Shown here piece by piece: positions 17,987-28,300 of a stretch of 28,300 nt of DNA. The stretch's first letter is position 1; every line of letters begins with the position of its first letter. Both the position numbers and the translations under genes were made by a program. The DNA comes from Ectocarpus siliculosus. Lineage: Eukaryota > Sar > Phaeophyceae > Ectocarpales > Ectocarpaceae. A model generated the notes under the pieces. It searched no databases, was not told where the DNA came from, and worked only from the letters and a program-made list of their open reading frames with translations. The DNA lies in the NCBI GenBank assembly GCA_000310025.1, contig FN649751.1, forward strand, positions 6,332,944-6,361,243, written 5' to 3'.

Positions 17987-17991
17987 CCTTT
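17987..17991. repeat. Target site duplication of copia copy R, right side (CCTTT)
   Basis: It exactly repeats 10868-10872 directly after the terminal TTTCA of the LTR. Confidence 0.92.
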
Positions 17992-19974
17992 GTTGCTTTC
18001 GGCCAGTTCCCGATACTCCCATCATGGCGGAGGTCGCATCTGCATGCATACAAGATGCGAGGACTCTCGAAAGCACCTACAAAACGCGTGTATGTGAAAT
18101 CTCCAACATGTCTTGACTACTGAAAAGCGAAGATCCACATCCTCCAACAGTGGCACTTCTTTCTATACGGACAACATTGATTTGTATTTGACCTTGCACC
18201 TCAAGATACCCATACCGTCATCGATACAAGCCTATTCTAAACACGGCGGTGCAAACCGCAAGGCCTAGGGCCTCCACTCGCATATACCGACGCACGTACA
18301 CCCGTGATGTGATGTGGCGACAACACCACTGCAGGGCCGTTACAATGTGAACCAGTATCCATACACACACCGGGAATTAATCATCTCATGCGCTAAACTC
18401 GTCTACAATCAACGAGGCAGCTGCTTGCGAAACTTGTCGCCAATCAAATTTCGAGAAATATCTTCGTTTTTCGTCGAGGAAACCAGCCATCGACGAGAGC
18501 GAGTAGATGGTCAAAGTTGCACGGGAGCTTCGCACCTTGAAGTTTCGTGAACCCATTTCCTTCTCGCTTCGTAGCACAGCCGAGCTACTCCTCTCCGAGC
18601 GTTGATCGGAGGTCGTGACGAGCTTGCTTCCTATCGGCCCGCGAACAAAATGAGTGCACGGGGGGGGTGTTGTGTGATGGACTGCTGGTGTGTACAAATC
18701 GCAACGCAACACTTCAATAGCTCTGCATAATATGTAGCCCAAGGACGATCACAGCAATGGCAAATCGGAGCGCTAGTATTGTATCCTTTCGCCCCTGGAA
18801 GATTAAACGGTGGGACCCGCCCAGAGCACCCGGCTCTATGCTGCTGCCGCCGCTGTTGCTGCACCTGCCTCTGTCGAAGTCACACTGAATTTTCGACCGC
18901 TTCCTCCAGACGTTTGATCGCGTGTGAAATCCTGTGGTTCAGACACATTTGCTTCTCGTTTTTTATACATGGGATGCACCGTGTGTGTGCTTCTTCCCGT
19001 CTGCACCAACCACACGCTAGCCGGTAGTTCATACCACATTAGAGTCTCGAGGAAAAATTCCCGGTCACCCGAAGGTACTTCCAAGGAAGAACATCGATAT
19101 TTTCAAGCATCGCCGACGAGATTTGTCCAAACCCCGGCCCGAACATTAGGTGCACACGTACGTGCGTGTGGAGCGAAAGCCAACTAGACACCAGCGCTGT
19201 TTTTTCTTACTGGTGTACGCGTGTCAAAGCACGCTCACTCGCCCGGCCATATGCAATCCCCTCTCCGGTACTACTAAATACTAGCACAACCACCGAGTGT
19301 TGGCTGGGATTCGTCCTACCGAGGGGGTGGTTTGTGGAGGATGCAGTGCTGGGCAAAGGATTGTAGCGCTTGGAGGTTAGACTACCGTTGGGTGCAAGAA
19401 TTAGAAACAAAACCACACCCGCCCGTGCGGGTTTATCGGCTGCTGCATCACAATGAATGAATGCCGTCAAGAAACGAGACCCCGACAGAGACTTTGAACA
19501 AGCAGAGAGCTTGCGCACACCAACATTATTACGAACATCTTGGGTAGCTTTATCGCAGCTCACTGTGCTCTTTGTCTCGCGGGCTTTCTAACCCAAAAAA
19601 TTCTCATGCGGAAGGACAAGATGAAATCAGCTATTATAGAGAAAAGAAGATACATTCTCCGGAAGAAAAAAGGAACAAGGCACGGGGAGTCTAGTAATGT
19701 GTTCAACAAATACTGTGGCTCAAATCATGCATTCCATACCTAACGCATACATGGCACGATTTGTCTGACACACACATCCTTCTTTTCTGGCTGCCGTACC
19801 CTGCACCAAGGCGTGGGCAGCAGCACGAAGATTACCTATTCACGGGCAAATATCTACGAAATTTGATTTCATCCAAGGGATATGTAGTCTATGGTCTAAG
19901 CGCTGTGCAAAAGGGCGCAGAACCGTGCAAAAATTCCAGGTCGCTCGGTCGAACCACGGAAACATTTTCTACCC
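17992..19974. other. Intergenic stretch between copia copy R and MYB copy 2
   Basis: About 2 kb in which I see no recognisable gene, RNA gene or repeat. Open frames are all under about 120 codons, occur on both strands and lack domains. The last part, upstream of the TATA box at 19975, should hold the promoter of MYB copy 2. Confidence 0.5.
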
Positions 19975-19984
19975 TATATATAAA
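19975..19984 (+). promoter_or_regulatory. TATA box of MYB copy 2 (TATATATAAA)
   Basis: A strong TATA element lies 42 bp upstream of the ATG at 20017. This would place transcription start near 20005 and leave a very short 5' UTR. The fit of TATA box, ATG in a GCCATG context and a phase-matched donor is the support. Confidence 0.6.
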
Positions 19985-20016
19985 GCAAGAAGACGGCCGC
20001 GTACACCACGTGTGCC

Positions 20017-23000
20017 ATGTGCAATGGCTCATCGGTTCACCGCGAGTATCCAGGTGTACCGCACGCAGCGCCAGACCGACAAGCAGCTGAAGTCATGCAG
20101 AGACAGCAACAGCAAGGGGATGGGCCAAGGGATGGGCCTAGTGGGGTTCTCGACACCTCCGGGTGAGTTTCTTTCAGCGATCAAAGATGCTTCGCCAGTG
20201 AACGGATTGGCAGGTGCTTATTACTCCGTACTATTTTTGCTCCGACGAGGTTTGATTGAAGAACGTATTCGAGATCTTGGGGACGGCGACATAAAGTACG
20301 GAGTTCTTCTTCAACGGTCGCGTGGATACCATTGAGTATACCATATGGAACCTTCCCTTCACGCGGGTCAACATCGCAACGAGTCGTCCATGTGATTTCG
20401 GGAACATGGATTCATGGCCTGCGACGGCTAACAGATACGCACACTCTACGTTGATGGGAATAACGAGGGGAACGCGTCACGAGCACTGAGCGCTGGGAGT
20501 ATTGGAATCTTCAGATCTCAGCTACAGCACTAGAAATATGAGCACCTACTGTAGGGGGGCGGCCAGAATGCGTGGAATGGCTGCTGCTGGGCTTCGAGAG
20601 GCACAGCAAGCAGAAACGCTGACGACTTTTGTTTTCGTTGCCGAAAATAATAGTAGAAGCGAAGTTGGGGGTCACGATATTGAGGGCCCCACGCCCGGTA
20701 CATTGATCTGTACTTCCTCGGCGTAAGCTCTGCTCTAATATCCGTGCGATGTTGCCGAACTTCGATTGTTGGAAAATAGAAATAACGAAAGCTGGCGTTT
20801 TCACAGTCTACAGTCCCGTCGGGATAACCAAAAAATTGCCTTGCAAGTTGCACGAAGGGCTTCGTCGGAGACTTGTAGGCACGAAAATCGTTGGATAGTG
20901 GGCTGACGTCTTGTCCCTTACGGTGGCATTACCACGTACAGGGTAGAACGACTGCGCTCCTAGGGTGGTCAAGGATTTGTGTAGAAAAACGAACGCACCA
21001 ATGTGCCAATGTCCCGAGAAACATGTATCCTGTTGTTCATCCGTCGTTAGGATCTCGGCAAGATGTCATAAGCCAGTGTTTCCATCGGATTGGAACAATG
21101 GGAAGAGTGTTCATTCCGGTGAATCTTTAAGTGGTTCCTCCTCCGTGTTCAACTGCTTTTACCCGCGTAGACGTGAATCTTAGGATCTTGGGCCAATAAG
21201 CCACACCCTCACACCACACCAGCACGCCTCACTCACACAAAAGATCGCGCCCACCTGTTCGCCGGACTTTGAGAGATACAACCTTGCACTAACGCACACC
21301 TGAAAGCACAAGGCTCAAGCAGGCAACAACAGGACCTTCACGACCGAGGCCCTGGCAAAAGATATTTGGTATAGTCTAGAGTCAACTTGCGGATATAGCA
21401 AAATATGAGGTGAGCTACTGTTTTGCTTCGCGCGAGACCACAACAGAATCTAGGCAGATCAGATGACGCCCCTCCGCTGCCAGACGCGTGCTCTCTTTGG
21501 CCAAGATGGTGATGATGCGCCAACCTGTTTGCGTGCGGGAATGTGTGCGTGCATGCATGCGTGTGTGTACGTATGTCAGCCGGTGGGTGTAGGTTGGGAC
21601 GTTGGCGTCGACCGTGTGGGTGCACCAAGCTGCAGAGCATCCTGCACATCAAGATATCTGAGCGGCTCCCAGGTGGCACAGGTTTCGTTGCACATCATGG
21701 CCAGCACAGCGCCCTAGACATGCGTGCGAGTGAGCAAAGAAAATCGTTCACAAGAGCATGACGTGCGCTGACTTATCGCGGTACGCGTCAGACTAGACTA
21801 TAGTCTATGCGATGTATGAATGTTCTTATGCATACGATCTTGTTCCCTTCAAAAATGTTCCCCCGTCGTTTTTCCCAAGCGCAAGCTTGGCATAGTACCC
21901 ACTTTATGACAGTGCATGCAGTGTTTTTTTTGCTCACGAATGAAACATTACTTGTCAGCCTACAGCATTTCGTCGAAACGAAGTAAAGACAACGCAACAC
22001 GGGGGACGCGACACGTGATCGGTACCGACACGTCTCTATAGACATCTCAGCATGCTTATCCATCACATCGTCGTCAAGACGACGCAAGTTTCTCAATTTT
22101 CGCCCCTTGCCAGTGTATATTTGCTGTCGTCGTACCCCTACCCGGAGATTTCCAAAGGATTAAATTGGCCATTCTTTATGTCTTTATACGGTAATTCTGA
22201 CTGTGGCATGCATCTCGCCGCCCGCATACCTAGTGCACATTACTCGGTCTGCCACGATTTGAGTTTTTGTCTAAATTGCAGCGGTGGAGTAAACACAAGT
22301 TTTTTCGTCTGTTCGCTATCGTTATCGTTTTATACATACGCCGTTGAGGATGTTCGACTAACAAGATGTTTCTGGACCCTACCCAGAGACGTGATGTGAA
22401 GGCTGGACTCATCATTTCAACGTTGGTAGCAACCAACGACGTCTCTGCACAATGAAAATGGTGGCATACACGGGAGACAGCGGCATTCTGTTTTGACAAT
22501 GCTTTCTTGACAACATTCAAATCTCCATGTACTGTACCACGAGTACCACCATCTGCTTGGCAGGGGAGCACAAACGAAAAGTAAACCCGTGTAAATCACA
22601 GCTGTTTGAATCCAGCTGGCAAGGGGAGTTGTTCTTCTCCAGCTGTGCTTGCGCGCTTTTGCCTGACATCTGCTTTGGCCGGAGAGACTGGCCACTTGTG
22701 AGCGTACACGCCCGCACGTACATCTCTAGACTGCTTCGTAGAGACGTCAGCCAGCAACGGACAGACAGGAGCAGATGGAATAGTCATGCACCATCAAAAT
22801 ATCATACGCTACTGAATTGCTTTCTCCCATATTTGTATAGATCGTACAGCTCATACCCAACTCGTACGCCAAGCACATCGTAAGCAGAGAACAGCGGTGG
22901 CCTACAATTCCGCCGAAAGAGGTTGCACCGCCTTGTGCGTTTCGTGATCTATCTGCTGATTGAAAATATGGCAATGTCTGGCCTTTTACCGAAAATGACG

Positions 23001-24426
23001 AAGGATATGGCGTACATAGACAGTCTTCGCAAGCTCCACAACGCAACCCCATTAAGGAGTACACTCATGATAACGCCGGGTATCCATCCCCCGACCGACG
23101 TCATGGTGGGCGCGGCTCTCCCACGCACATCAGTGATTCCGCCCGTCTATCTCTGATGTTGACCCTCGCTGGAAACCCGGAATGATATGGTCGCGCTCAA
23201 CGAAGTGGAAGGTGGACGGACGAGGAGCACCAAGGATTTCTCCACGGCCTCGAGGTGTACGGTTACGGAAACTGGGACGCTATCGCGGTCTTCGTTCCCT
23301 CTCGCAGCCCGCCCCAGATCGAAGCCTACGCTCAGCAGTACGTTGCGCAAGTACGTCCATACACACTCTTGGGTTGTGCCTAGAGCGCTTTGAAGGGGTC
23401 CTATTCGAAACAACGTTGTGCAATAGTTTCGTTCAAGGTGCGCTTGACCCGCCTTTCGGAGCGTGTCCCTCGTCTGCACATTGTTCCTGTGCAGAGAACC
23501 AGATCAGTCGAGAGTGTTGGGGCTCCAGCTGTGCATTCGTTGTCTTGTCGTCACCATTCCGTATGTGATCTACCCTTGAGAGAAGTCTAACAATAGCTCA
23601 TCTGCGCTCAATTGCATAAATTGTGTTGGCTGTTTTACCTTGTAGCGCATGACAGTTCTCATGCTGCAACGTTCGGGGTGCTTGTATTACCTATGAATAA
23701 ACCGTGTGAGATGCTATGCGAGGTTTCGTCCACCAGCCCTTAGGATCGAACTCGGTTGATGGGGAGGTGGTGAACATTCGGGTTGCACCCAACAGCGAGA
23801 ATCAACTACATACCTGTACTCATGTTTCTCACTTGGTTGCTATCCGATAGGCCAGGTGGGTAGGTCATATCGGAGATAATAATGAAATGCGATTCACTTA
23901 ATAGTCCGCGGTGATCAGGGCCGGTTTGTTTTTTGGGCGTCCACGGCACAGGTCACATTCTTCCTCTCTCTCACCAACGGTCCCAGTGCCCTGACATAAA
24001 CAGTCGCCGAACAGTTTTCCTCGACTCACCTCATGCTGCTCCCTACAAACACCCGGCCACCCATGGACTCAGGCCTCACCCACCCCCGGTCATATCTGCT
24101 TGCTCGTCATTGCGAATGATCCACAGGGAGTTCCACAAGGGCATGGTGGCGGAGCCGGCAGCGGAGGCAGTCATGGCGGCAGTAGCAGTAACGGCAGTGG
24201 CGCGGGTTCTCCCGGCGGTGCTAGCCCTTTCGCCGCGCAGCAGCAGTATCAGCACCAGGCCCAGTACCAGCAGCAGCATCAAGCGCAGCAGCAGCCGGAG
24301 GAGCAGCACCAACAACGTCAGGTGTGGAGCCGCACGGGACTGGTTCCCGTCGCAAACAACCCCGACAGCGAACAAGAGATGAGGCGCCAACTCGATACAA
24401 ACGGGGTTTGTTACGGCATGCTGTAG
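20017..24426 (+). CDS. MYB-like (SHAQKYF-type) protein, copy 2: exons 20017-20162, 23206-23350, 24127-24426 (196 aa)
   Basis: This is a putative nuclear DNA-binding protein. Exon 1 starts at ATG 20017 after a TATA box, encodes a short Gln/Pro/Gly-rich N-terminus (QRQQQQGDG) and ends TCC GG before GTGAGT. Exon 2 starts T GGA AGG TGG after an AG, so the junction codon GGT completes G-G-R-W-T. An in-frame TGA at 23183 shows that this exon must begin after it, and the AG at 23204-23205 is the only one available. The MYB repeat spans residues 50-97: W52, W72, R82 and AYAQQYV at 89-95. Donor CAA/GTACGT and acceptor CCACAG are both at codon boundaries. Exon 3 is Gly/Ser-rich, then Gln-rich, and ends VWSRTGLVP ... 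NGVCYGML, TAG. Total coding length is 591 nt, an exact multiple of three. The SHAQKYF motif is heavily altered. Exon 1 is the least certain part. Confidence 0.72.
20163..23205 (+). other. First intron of MYB copy 2 (3043 bp)
   Basis: The donor is GTGAGT at 20163 and the acceptor AG is at 23204-23205. I see no gene inside. There is a short alternating TG/CATG stretch at about 21540-21580. The open frames are short and lack domains. If exon 1 is misassigned, this stretch would instead be intergenic plus a shorter intron. Confidence 0.5.
23351..24126 (+). other. Second intron of MYB copy 2 (776 bp)
   Basis: The donor is GTACGT at 23351 and the acceptor CCACAG ends at 24126. Several blocks match the intron at 848-1619, and the length differs by only 4 bp, so the whole gene was duplicated rather than only its exons. 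Confidence 0.7.
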
Positions 24427-27400
24427 GCGCGGTGCTCCAGGCTGGACCGCGGCCACGGCCGCGGCTGATATCACCCTGAAGTACAGGATCGCGTGACCTT
24501 TCGGTGATAAGCTGGTATTCAAGCCGGCAGTACGAACACACACACGATGTCGAATACTAGTCGGCTGTGGTTAATGATTGTTTAGGTTACGCCGTATATG
24601 TCGGCATTGACATTAAGTTTTTTTTTGTGCTGGATAATCTTCCCACAACGCCGGAAACAAGCGCGGAGTTCACGCGCGCGATGTGCGGGTGTTTCTCTCG
24701 GGTCGTAGCAAGGCCTGTGCGTGTACTGTAATTTTTCACTTTGTTTTCAATTTTTGTCAAGTGTTTCTTGTTTCTTCATTGTAGGGAGACTGTTTTGCGA
24801 TACTCGACGATTGGAAGTTTCCATCTCGGATAGCATACTCAGTGTATTGATTTACGTGCTATACTCTAGCTACCAGAATCGCCTTCGGGACAAGAATGTT
24901 CATAGTTGTTGCTCGGGCGGGGAATAATACAGTATGGTGTTTGCAGTCCCGCGAGCGTGAATCCGGCAAGGCTCGGTCGTAAGGAAGAGGCTCTACAAGT
25001 AAATAAATGGAGACGTTGGAGTCGCTAGGCCAGGCAGACGTACGTTCTGCTATCGATGTAGACACAGATGAGACTCACGTTTGCTAGTTAGTTGGTGAAG
25101 AATATATGTGGCGCGTGATGCGGTACTTGTGTAGACGATACCAACAACAGAGGGGTCCATCCGCTTGCCGTTTGGTGCTCGTATACTCCCTGGGTGGGTG
25201 TCTTGCTCCCACTACATCGCCTCATTTCTATGGTATGCACGTTTTTTCGCTATTGCTGCATGTACGCGTACGCGCATGTCTGAGTTCGGCATAACGTTGC
25301 TGCTAGTCGCGGATGTTTCATGGGAAATTTTCTACATCTCTACAGAGAGGAGTTCGAGTTTTTTAATGCTGTCGATATTCCCCGTGAAACACAGAGTAAT
25401 GGTTGTGGTGCAACCGCTTGGCTGCTCTCCCCGATCGCTTTTGAAACTCAAAGGTACATGATGCAAATGTGCTTCTGTGACTCCATGCACGTACACACGT
25501 CCGGGCGTGATGAGTTAAGAAACCAACGCATATGGTCGGGTAGAAACGAGTAAAAGAGAAATCAGGATTAGGGCAAAGATTCTCAACGCCCAGGGTATTC
25601 TGCATTGTCCAGTGAAGTGGTACGTGTAGTACACGCCCAATCGCCCACACATGAGACGTAATCCATACCTACATCAAGCGCCACGTACAACTGCAGCCGA
25701 GGGGAGCAAATTCGTATGCCCAACATCATTTGATGCCGATTATGGCGTATTGCTCACGTTGGTTTCTGCTGTGTCTAGAGTCTGGCCGTGGTCTACGGCG
25801 GGCCTGGCGGGAACACAAATATTATGACTATGGCTCCAACGGGTTGGTGGTAACGTGACAATCACGTTCTCGTTCAGATGTGCAGCATAGCACCGTGACA
25901 CACGAACGTGGAGAGCCTGATACTACTCTCGGTCAGTCTAAGCCAGGCCATTCAAGGCGGGGGCCGCACCTGATACCACGAGATGGTGAAGATTTTCTAA
26001 GGCACCTACAATAGCAATACAAGTAATTTTATTCAAGAGATGTACCCGCAAAGGTGACAGGGTTCACGCCACAAAGAGTCATGTCTTCCGGCCGTGGTGT
26101 TGTTGCTTCGTTTGTCGCTGTGGTTGTGTTCTAAACAACGTCCGTCTAGATCGCTGCTCAGTACCTTCTTCCATCTGTACCAGTCCAGTTGACACGGACG
26201 TCTTCCGTGGGCGTCTGCCACAAAGGTCCCGAAACCCCAGATGCTAATGTTGATGTTGAGAAAAAAATAGTTGGAAGAGAATACAACATGGCCGTTCAGC
26301 GTTGCTTCAAGGGCACCACGTGCTCATTACGTCCTCACCACATAGTCATCGAGCAATGCGACCAACTTCCGAGTTTGCGGCGATTGATGTGCGTGTTGTG
26401 TATTTTTTTTTTGAATGTCTTTCTGTTGCGTTTCCTGCTGTACAACATGGTACAGCAAAACGCTGCACCTTGCCATCAGCTGTGTCAAACCGAACAACAG
26501 GCATATGACACCTGGAATGATGCAACACATGGACATTTTGAAGCAGTTCATTGCACCGACTGGGATACATCTCTGTACTCTGTTCGCTTCGTCTACTACT
26601 TGAACAAGTGTGGACGTTCGGTTTGTTCTTCTGATCTCCGGCACCATGTTTGTGCACCTTTGTTCATCCTGCGTTGAGCTGTTGTTCACACACACAGCAG
26701 GCAGCGGTATGGAAGGTGTTGGGCAAAGTTCACCACGTTACAGTCAGACGGAGATGAAAAGAACTAGGGTTAAGTGTTGGCCCCTTGGATCCCAATGGGG
26801 CGGGCGGCCATAACGAGACGGATAGCGGTGAGGGTTTGGGCGGAAATGAAGTACCATGATACTCGATCTTCGTATACCGACACATGTCATAAAAACAATC
26901 TTGAAGCCAGCTCTGTGGTCCGAATCCACATGGGCGCGTGTGTATGAAACAAGTAGATTTTTTCACAACAATATTCGGATTCTCGAAGACAGTTTCGAAG
27001 TAGTTTCGTTGGCCTCCCCACTGCCGACCCTATCCAGGCTCCTCTTCCGAACCTTCTTCACCCTCCCTTTCACGCACCCGCACCCGCTCAAAGCACTCTC
27101 ACTGGGTGTAGTCGTATATCTTCGGGCTTGTGAAATATGAACTGGAGTTAGCGGGTGGCCAGCACCTCGCATCATGGAGGGACGGTTACCGCAAGACAGG
27201 GATTCCATGGCATGCTGTCCATAGGGTCCTCGATAATTCCCGGGTGAGATACAATCAGATATGCATACTAGAGAACGAGACCAGCGCACGACTACTAGAC
27301 TACAGGGACAATGTTATTTTGATGTTGTTGTTCGTTTGCCACCCCTTTGGCGTCCGGTGTAAGGCAACTTTTTCGGGAGACCCTCCGTTGGAAACCACAT

Positions 27401-27950
27401 CCCCTTGTGTCATAACTCCACTCGAGCTTCGATGTGCAGCAGCAGAGCACGTTATACCTGTGCTCAGAAATAAGCCACGAATACCCACGCTGATACTAAA
27501 GAGTTTCATTCTGAGTGGGCTCACCTTTTCATGTCATATGATGAGAGCACGTCGCGGACACAAATCGCATATATATGCCACGGCGTTTGTGCCTCCCGCA
27601 GATGATGCGGGCGGCCCGTCCACAACGGGAATTCAAGTCCAGCACAGCAAAAAAGTAAGTGCAGAAACCTCGGTGCATTTAAAATAAAGGCAAACAACGC
27701 AGGGAGAGGGTGTTGGTCTATGTAACCTAAGAGAGAGAGGGGCTATTACCGTACGGTTGGGTAGAACTGAGCGACGGATGTAACATGTGACAAAGAGATT
27801 TAAGGAACGACGGTTTCGAGCGCGCATGTGTTGTGCGGATGCATTGTAGGAGACTTTTCAGGTTCCATCTCTCTGCGCGCATCTTTACACCCCCCTCTTC
27901 AATAATGTCGAAGAAAGCACGGGAGATCGCCAAGCGCACCAAGCATGCCG
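24427..27950. other. Downstream region of MYB copy 2 with no recognised gene
   Basis: The first 120 bp resemble the 3' flank of MYB copy 1, and 25127-25215 resembles the spacer at 10050. The longest open frame, 27130-27687 (185 codons, plus), contains a GTAAGT donor-like sequence at 27655 but has no recognisable domain. A second, 26189-26677 (162 codons, plus), is also unrecognised and overlaps open frames on the other strand. I see no tRNA, rRNA or mobile element here. Confidence 0.45.
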
Positions 27951-28300
27951 AGTCATAGATAGGTCGGGGTCGTGGTTGGCTGGTCGTGTTCAGACCCCCC
28001 CCCCCCCCCCCAAAAATGAAATAAGGAGTATGGGGTTTCCTCCCCAGTCCCCTGGGGAAAGGGACCCCTCTCCCGGGAGCTGGGTCCCGGGTGCAATTGA
28101 ATCTCCCCAAAGGGAAGTAAACAGCAAAACAGTGAGTTGGAGGGTGGGGCCTTACTCCCCCGTATTTCCAACCAACAGCAAGGGAATCTACTAAGCAGCG
28201 AGATCGGGAAGTGATGACCTTGCGAATTTCGTCTTGTTTAACACAAAATCCCCACAAAAAGTTGTCCCCTTGGGCGTCGGCGTTGTGAATTCCCCCTTAC
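27951..28300. other. GC-rich right edge with C run, nested hairpins and weak non-LTR-like motif
   Basis: It contains a run of 17 C at 27995-28011. A 6-bp stem follows, CCCCAG/CTGGGG (28042-28057, loop TCCC), then GGGACCC (28061-28067) pairing with GGGTCCC (28082-28088) around the palindrome CTCCCGGGAG (28070-28079). On the minus strand about 28085-28115 reads FGEIQLHPGP, similar to the GDIxLNPGP motif near the start of many non-LTR retrotransposon proteins. No endonuclease is visible next to it. The stretch continues beyond the window. Confidence 0.3.

Noticed and set aside
19925-20335. 136-codon open frame across the first exon of MYB copy 2
   Set aside because: It is in a different frame from the exon with the TATA-linked ATG, reads through the splice donor and shows no domain. 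It remains a possible alternative if exon 1 is wrong.
26189-26677. 162-codon plus-strand open frame
   Set aside because: It is Cys/His/Leu-rich without any ordered motif, overlaps several frames on the other strand and has no splice or promoter support.
27130-27687. 185-codon open frame with GTAAGT near its end
   Set aside because: It has no recognisable domain, no matched acceptor exon and a composition no different from other chance frames here.
1-28300. Prokaryotic-style systems: CRISPR arrays, operons, defence islands, tRNA or rRNA genes
   Set aside because: There are no regularly spaced repeats, no operon-like gene packing and no tRNA-like folds recognised by eye. The spliced genes and LTR elements mark the DNA as eukaryotic.

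Overview
The window is eukaryotic nuclear DNA. It holds spliced genes with introns of about 0.8 and 3 kb, a TATA box, single-domain MYB genes of the SHAQKYF type with Gln-rich tails, long gene-poor stretches and two full-length Ty1/copia LTR retrotransposons. A stramenopile such as a brown alga is my best guess, from the MYB class, intron sizes and low gene density. That is an inference, not something the sequence proves.

Layout, left to right. Positions 1-1853 hold the 3' part of a plus-strand MYB gene (MYB copy 1): a MYB exon at 676-847 and a Gln-rich last exon at 1620-1853. Positions 2984-10044 hold copia copy L on the minus strand, flanked by AGCTG target duplications and broken by four small frameshifts. 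An 823-bp spacer separates target duplications at 10050-10867. Positions 10873-17986 hold copia copy R on the plus strand, flanked by CCTTT duplications and with an open polyprotein. Positions 20017-24426 hold a complete three-exon MYB gene (MYB copy 2), paralogous to copy 1, with a TATA box at 19975. Positions 24427-28300 contain nothing I can identify firmly, apart from a GC-rich hairpin region and a weak non-LTR-retrotransposon-like motif at the right edge.

The main discovery candidate is in the retrotransposons. In both copies the single gag-protease-integrase-RT-RNase H frame is interrupted by one UAG at the integrase/RT boundary. In each copy the UAG is followed by a sequence matching the leaky-stop consensus CARYYA: UAG CAA CUA in copy R and UAG CAA UUA in copy L. 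The two copies differ at exactly one of the degenerate positions. This suggests that reverse transcriptase is made only by stop-codon readthrough, while Gag, protease and integrase come from the unsuppressed product.

The two elements are about 7 kb each, very similar, head to head and independently inserted, so they form a giant inverted repeat between two paralogous MYB genes. The MYB exons overlap no long ORF in the correct frame. I found them by reading all frames and matching splice phases.
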